Source of the DNA: Heliocidaris tuberculata
Lineage: Eukaryota > Echinodermata > Echinoidea > Camarodonta > Echinometridae
NCBI GenBank assembly: GCA_025618425.1
Contig: CM046835.1
Location: 16,266,672-16,330,671, forward strand
Direction: 5' to 3'
DNA length: 64,000 nucleotides
Made by a program: the position numbers and the translations under genes. Positions 62,054-64,000 of this stretch are shown here, piece after piece. The stretch's first letter is position 1. Each line of letters begins with the position of its first letter. The notes below the pieces were generated by a model. It was given only the letters and a program-made list of their open reading frames with translations. It was not told where the DNA came from and did not search any database.

Positions 62054-64000
62054 GTGAGAAAATGGAGATGTTGAATGGAGGATTAGAGAAATCAGAAGTG
62101 AAATTGAAGGTGAGAAGAAGATTGGAAGTTTGAAAGGTAACATTGAAGATGAGAGGAGGGAGAGGTGGAATTGGAGGAGATTTTGGACTGGAGGATGTCA
62201 GTTAGATAGTTACATTAATGACAGCTTATCTCATTGATAAATGTTTCCAAAAGCTAATATGAATTGTAAATTGTAAAGTGCACTGAGAGGGCCTATGGTC
62301 TTGAAACATGCTAAATAAAAACAAATTACTGTTAATGTCATATTATTTTTCAGTCATTTGTATAGTGGTATACATCTACTTGAAGAGATGCCAGGTTATG
62401 CCCTACTTACATGTACATCTAACTGATTAGATACATTTATAACAATGTGTTAAACACCATGCATGCATCTTAAACAATGTTTGCTTATAAATGCTTATTT
62501 TAGTTGCTAACCTCAATGCATGTCTTGGTCCTGATTGTTACTATGCTCGTGCTTGGCAACAATATGTTTCAAATAATTTTTGTTTGCTTTTCTTTTATAT
62601 GTCCGCTATCCTAGCCAATCTCTATATTAAAACTATCCAAAAGAGACTTAGCATCCCAGCGTATCACCAGAACGAGATTAAAGTTTGGTATTAGAAGCAT
62701 GGAAGAGGTAGATTCATGTTAAAGTTTCGGCACCAAAAGGGCATTAAACTTTAATAAGGGGCTTTACATAAATATAACTTTTCCATGCCTATGAGGAGAC
62801 TGGCTGTTGTTGAGACACCAATATGGGGAAAAAGGTTACCTCAAATTTTAGTTAGTCTGTGATTTCAACCGTGTCACATAGTGTGTTTGAATGAAGTAAT
62901 TGACTTGTATGGAACTGTTATATTTCGGTGAAACTGCCTCATGCCCTGAAGGTGTCGAACCATTCTATTTCTTTATTTTTTGTTGTGTTGATAGATAGTG
63001 CAAAAATTCACAAGCATGCTCACAACTATTGAATTCATTTCGGAAAGAAAAGAGTAAATTTGTGGTGGGACCTCATATTTAGAAATCGAAATGGAATTTT
63101 TAAGATCAAATTTAGCATTTTGACATTCATGTAGCTTAGAAAATAAAAAAGGAAAAAAAAAATTATGTGAAAGTCTTAAGAAAAATGGTCAATGTTTTGT
63201 TAGTGGGAATTTTTTTTTTTTTTTTTTTTCCTTGAGAGGAATGATACAGGTTCAGTTGATATAAAAGATGCCCCTAAAATAATAAATGTCGTCAGAAGTA
63301 GAATAATTTCAAAGATACCCATACCATTGTTGCCACCCATATAAACTTGCTTCCTAACACCTTTTGGGCAGATTATTCAACATGTATTTTCATATGATAG
63401 AGAGTGCCTTTAAACTTTCTAATTTTTTTTTGGGGGGGGGCATTAAAAAGACCCCTTCCCTCTTGAAGTAGAAAGTGCGGTTAAGTTTTTGTCAATTGAT
63501 GCAAATCACTAAAACATCAAATATCATTGTGATTGCTACACCTACATGTATGCCATCATATCTTGAACTTAATATGTCATTCTTTCTTCCCCATTTCTTT
63601 TCTTCTTTTTCTTTCTTTCCTGTTTTTGAAAGAAGAAAATCTCGATAAGACCCAAAGACCCAAGATCTTCCTAATACAAAATTGATTTGATCAAAATAGA
63701 GTTGAAACTGTCATTAGTTCTGAAATGTTGTGAAGTATTTCAGGCAATGTTTCTAAATGCATACTTTTTCTAAATGTCAATAATTTAAGATGGCTACTCC
63801 AAAACATGCCTAATTCCTAAAGCTTCACCTCTCCTGATTGTTTAGTTTCCTCATAGTGTACAAACTAGCAATCATTCTAGTAGATGCAATATAGAAATTA
63901 CAGTATTTTTTCAAAAGCTCTGCTTAAAATCTGTCATATTTGGATTTAAAAAACATTGTTCTTAAATTACAATACATATAACAGCGTGTGTTGTTAAAGC
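62054..64000 (+). other. Start of the next scrib intron
   Basis: It begins with purine-rich sequence in which AAGGTGAGAA recurs (62051 and 62108). A small CCAAAAGGGCATTAAA inverted-repeat end lies near 62731, a T run at about 63211-63229 and a G run near 63432. No exon was recognised; the PDZ-coding exons expected next in a SCRIB gene must be further downstream. Confidence 0.75.

Overview
The window is animal nuclear DNA, AT-rich and gene-sparse. It is dominated by one very large split gene and by transposable elements inside its introns. Thirteen exons on the + strand, 15101 to 62053, read in consistent phase with GT-AG junctions. They encode most of the leucine-rich-repeat (LRR) half and the LAP-specific regions of a Scribble (SCRIB, LAP family) cell-polarity scaffold. 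The start codon plus roughly the first 85-90 residues lie upstream, and the PDZ domains lie downstream. Large introns, a vertebrate-like SCRIB sequence, scattered ACATGTACATGT words, and many TTAA-flanked or TA-flanked miniature elements suggest a marine invertebrate deuterostome. A sea urchin or other echinoderm is my best guess; the species cannot be fixed from sequence alone.

Layout. Positions 1-15100 hold no exon I can recognise and are probably upstream intron, with several miniature inverted-repeat elements. From 15101 to 40000 come four LRR exons separated by introns of 7.5 kb, 16.5 kb and 0.4 kb. These introns hold TTAA-flanked miniature elements (some present as several copies), a GCGTA-rich composite repeat, and a 1.9 kb long-TIR element ending only 44 bp before exon 3. 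Intron 40001-49510 begins with a decaying tandem array derived from the preceding exon's 3' end and splice donor. It also contains a 6.06 kb DNA transposon at 43362-49423 with 343 bp terminal inverted repeats and an antisense XPG/FEN1-like nuclease ORF, which fits the Academ superfamily. From 49511 to 62053 nine further exons finish the LRR array and enter the LAP-specific regions. The last 2 kb hold no exon I can see.

How it fits together. Only one cellular gene is supported. Scribble works with Dlg and Lgl at the basolateral cortex to set epithelial polarity, and its LRR region is essential for that. Everything else recognisable is mobile or repetitive DNA. The most interesting items are the Academ-like element (long TIRs, recognisable nuclease motifs, frame damage), the decayed exon/donor tandem array at 40034-40345, the insertions very close to splice acceptors, and the GCGTA-rich composite repeat. 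No RNA genes, CRISPR arrays or prokaryotic features were seen.
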